From the NCBI RefSeq assembly GCF_002776525.5, contig NC_045443.1, positions 55,009,307 through 55,073,306 on the forward strand: a stretch of DNA of 64,000 nucleotides. The letters run 5' to 3'. The DNA is from Piliocolobus tephrosceles. Lineage: Eukaryota > Chordata > Mammalia > Primates > Cercopithecidae. Numbering within the stretch: position 1 is the first letter of the stretch; each line of letters starts with the position of its first letter. The notes below the pieces were generated by a model. It worked only from the letters and a program-made list of their open reading frames with translations. It searched no databases and was not told the origin of the DNA. Shown here piece by piece: positions 63,701-64,000 of the stretch. Both the position numbers and the translations under genes were made by a program.

Positions 63701-64000
63701 CAGGGGGAATGGGTGTGGACAAGAATATGTTGGCTAAGTAGCCGCGTGATAATTGGCTTTAAACCCTGTAGATGTGTCGGAGAGAGAGAGAATTGGGGGC
63801 GGTTTGGGAAATGAGTGGGGTCTTTGAGCTTGACAAGAACTGGTGGGTGGTGGGCCGCTATGACTGGGATGGAAGTGTCCCACACTTGAGGGTGTACAAA
63901 AATTGGGAAGATGGGGGATGGGGATGGCATAGGAGGAACATGTGCGCATGCACAAAGCATGAACAACAGGTCATGAGGGGATTGAAGGGGAGTAGATGAG
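60772..64000 (-). CDS. pol: Endogenous retroviral pol, RT-RNase H-integrase, open to window edge
   Basis: 1064 codons from 63966 (a TTG position, not a natural start), and the frame continues upstream to 64000 without a stop, as in gag-pro-pol readthrough genes. RT: catalytic D144 in LDLKDAFF and YVDD at 214-217. RNase H: D522, E561, D582 and D652 all present. Integrase: H723, H727, C757 and C760 zinc finger; D790, D848 and E884 with 35 residues between the last two (DD35E); GPY-type C-terminal module at about 1003-1030. No frameshift or internal stop. Class I (gamma-like) by domain layout; family not named. The provirus lies in an L1, downstream of and opposite to ATP23. Confidence 0.95.
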   Translation of the reverse strand, partial: SSTPLQSPHDLLFMLCACAHVPPMPSPSPIFPIFVHPQVWDTSIPVIAAHHPPVLVKLKDPTHFPNRPQFSLSPTHLQGLKPIITRLLSQHILVHTHSPCNTPILPVKKADGTCRLVQDLQLVNEAIRPTHPVVPNPYTLLSHIPTNSTYFTVLDLKDAFFTIPLHTDCQFLFAFTWEDPDTHTSTQLTWTVLPQGFRDSPHFFGQALARDLASCPLTNSKVLQYVDDLLICSPTKQDSLLDTATLLNHLGSLGYRVSKHKAQISRQTVIYLGIEITPAARSLTTDRVALIRNLLPPQDAKEVQSFLGLIGFFRHWIPNFGILAKPLYTAVKETPHGPLSNPKLISTHFTRLKACLLSQPTLSLPDFQRQRPFQLFTDERQKVAVGLLAQPVGSTHHPVAYLSKQLDPTVQGWQPCLHALAAAACLTQEAKKLIRGSNLTVLSTHRLQDLISHKSISHLTPSRLQLFHLLFIEDPTVTLEVCSSLNPATLLPDPLKPPHTKHSCPEVLEAQPPSHLHLHDQPLQNAQLTLFVDGSSFINLQGNRQAGYAVVTSSTVLEAKPLPQGTTSQQAELTALTKALLLSKGKTVNIYTDSKYAFLIAHTHSVIWKERGFLTPCGTPIINKNQILKLLDALSATSKVAITHCRGHQTPSNPVAAGNSFADTTAKSAAGFSTPTLPSICFLSPQYTPIYTQEEKAKLLQNPTAKLTSDDWIYIDNKLVIPETQLHTILTDIHNSLHIAPKDLYNFLNPLLHCPALQKHLLTINQQCPICLKTNPQGALRNPHPSHQLRGHQPGEDWQIDFTHMPRHKKFKYLLTLVDTFSGWIEAYPTTGETANIVASILTEHIIPRFGLRLTLQSDNGPAFISKVVQQVAALLHITWKLHIPYRPQSSGKVEKANGLIKQQLTKLSLETQQSWVTLLPLALTQLRAAPRSPTGLSPFELVYGRPLTLQQLPTLSSPLATYLPYLTLLRQLLRQHAKLAHPSPTDIYSPHLSLSPGDQVYLKDIQAKDLQPRWKGPYTVLLSTYTAAKLLGHTHWVHITQLKKAPTEDNQWASTRLTPTRLKFTKLSQPPHVP

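Overview
This is primate nuclear DNA, most likely from an Old World monkey. It is dense in Alu SINEs, L1 LINEs, MIR relics and LTRs, and it carries one protein-coding gene with GT-AG introns. The best lineage marker is the Alu at 37540-37836. On its own strand it reads GGCTCAAGCCTG and GCCGAGACGGGCGG, and it has the AAAACTAGCCGGGCGAGG block, all typical of the cercopithecoid AluYR group. The species is not resolved.

Layout. (a) 1-44 kb is intergenic. It holds Alus (several nested in older Alus or L1s), fragments of five or more old L1s, MIR relics, a THE1-type and an MST-type MaLR LTR, a small solo LTR of unrecognised family with a clean 5-bp target duplication (25184-25477), and a rearranged thymosin beta-10 retrocopy (10541-11076). 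Two CpG-rich stretches (about 3400-3790 and 38690-39100) look like promoters without a recognisable coding gene. (b) 43.85-58.26 kb is ATP23 (XRCC6BP1/KUB3) on the + strand. A CpG island and a GC-rich minisatellite containing a 10-N gap lie at its 5' end. Six coding exons join without a frameshift into 246 codons with an intact HEXXH zinc-protease motif, and AATAAA signals lie about 220 bp past the stop. (c) 58.55-60.02 kb is the 5'UTR of a primate L1 (+ strand), carrying two long poly-C runs. (d) 60.02-64.0 kb is the 3' end of a class I (gammaretrovirus-like) endogenous provirus on the - strand, inserted in the L1 5'UTR. It shows an LTR, almost no env, and a pol reading frame of more than 1064 codons that stays open to the window edge and keeps every RT, RNase H and integrase catalytic residue.

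No bacterial-type operon, CRISPR array or novel multigene system is visible. The items most worth a second look are the intact endogenous pol with its env-deleted 3' end, the fold-back thymosin beta-10 retrocopy, the two orphan promoter-like CpG regions, the unassigned solo LTR, two large imperfect palindromes, and two local duplications (one at the ATP23 exon 5 acceptor). Repeat families are named from memory of consensus sequences; boundaries are approximate unless a target-site duplication (TSD) is given.
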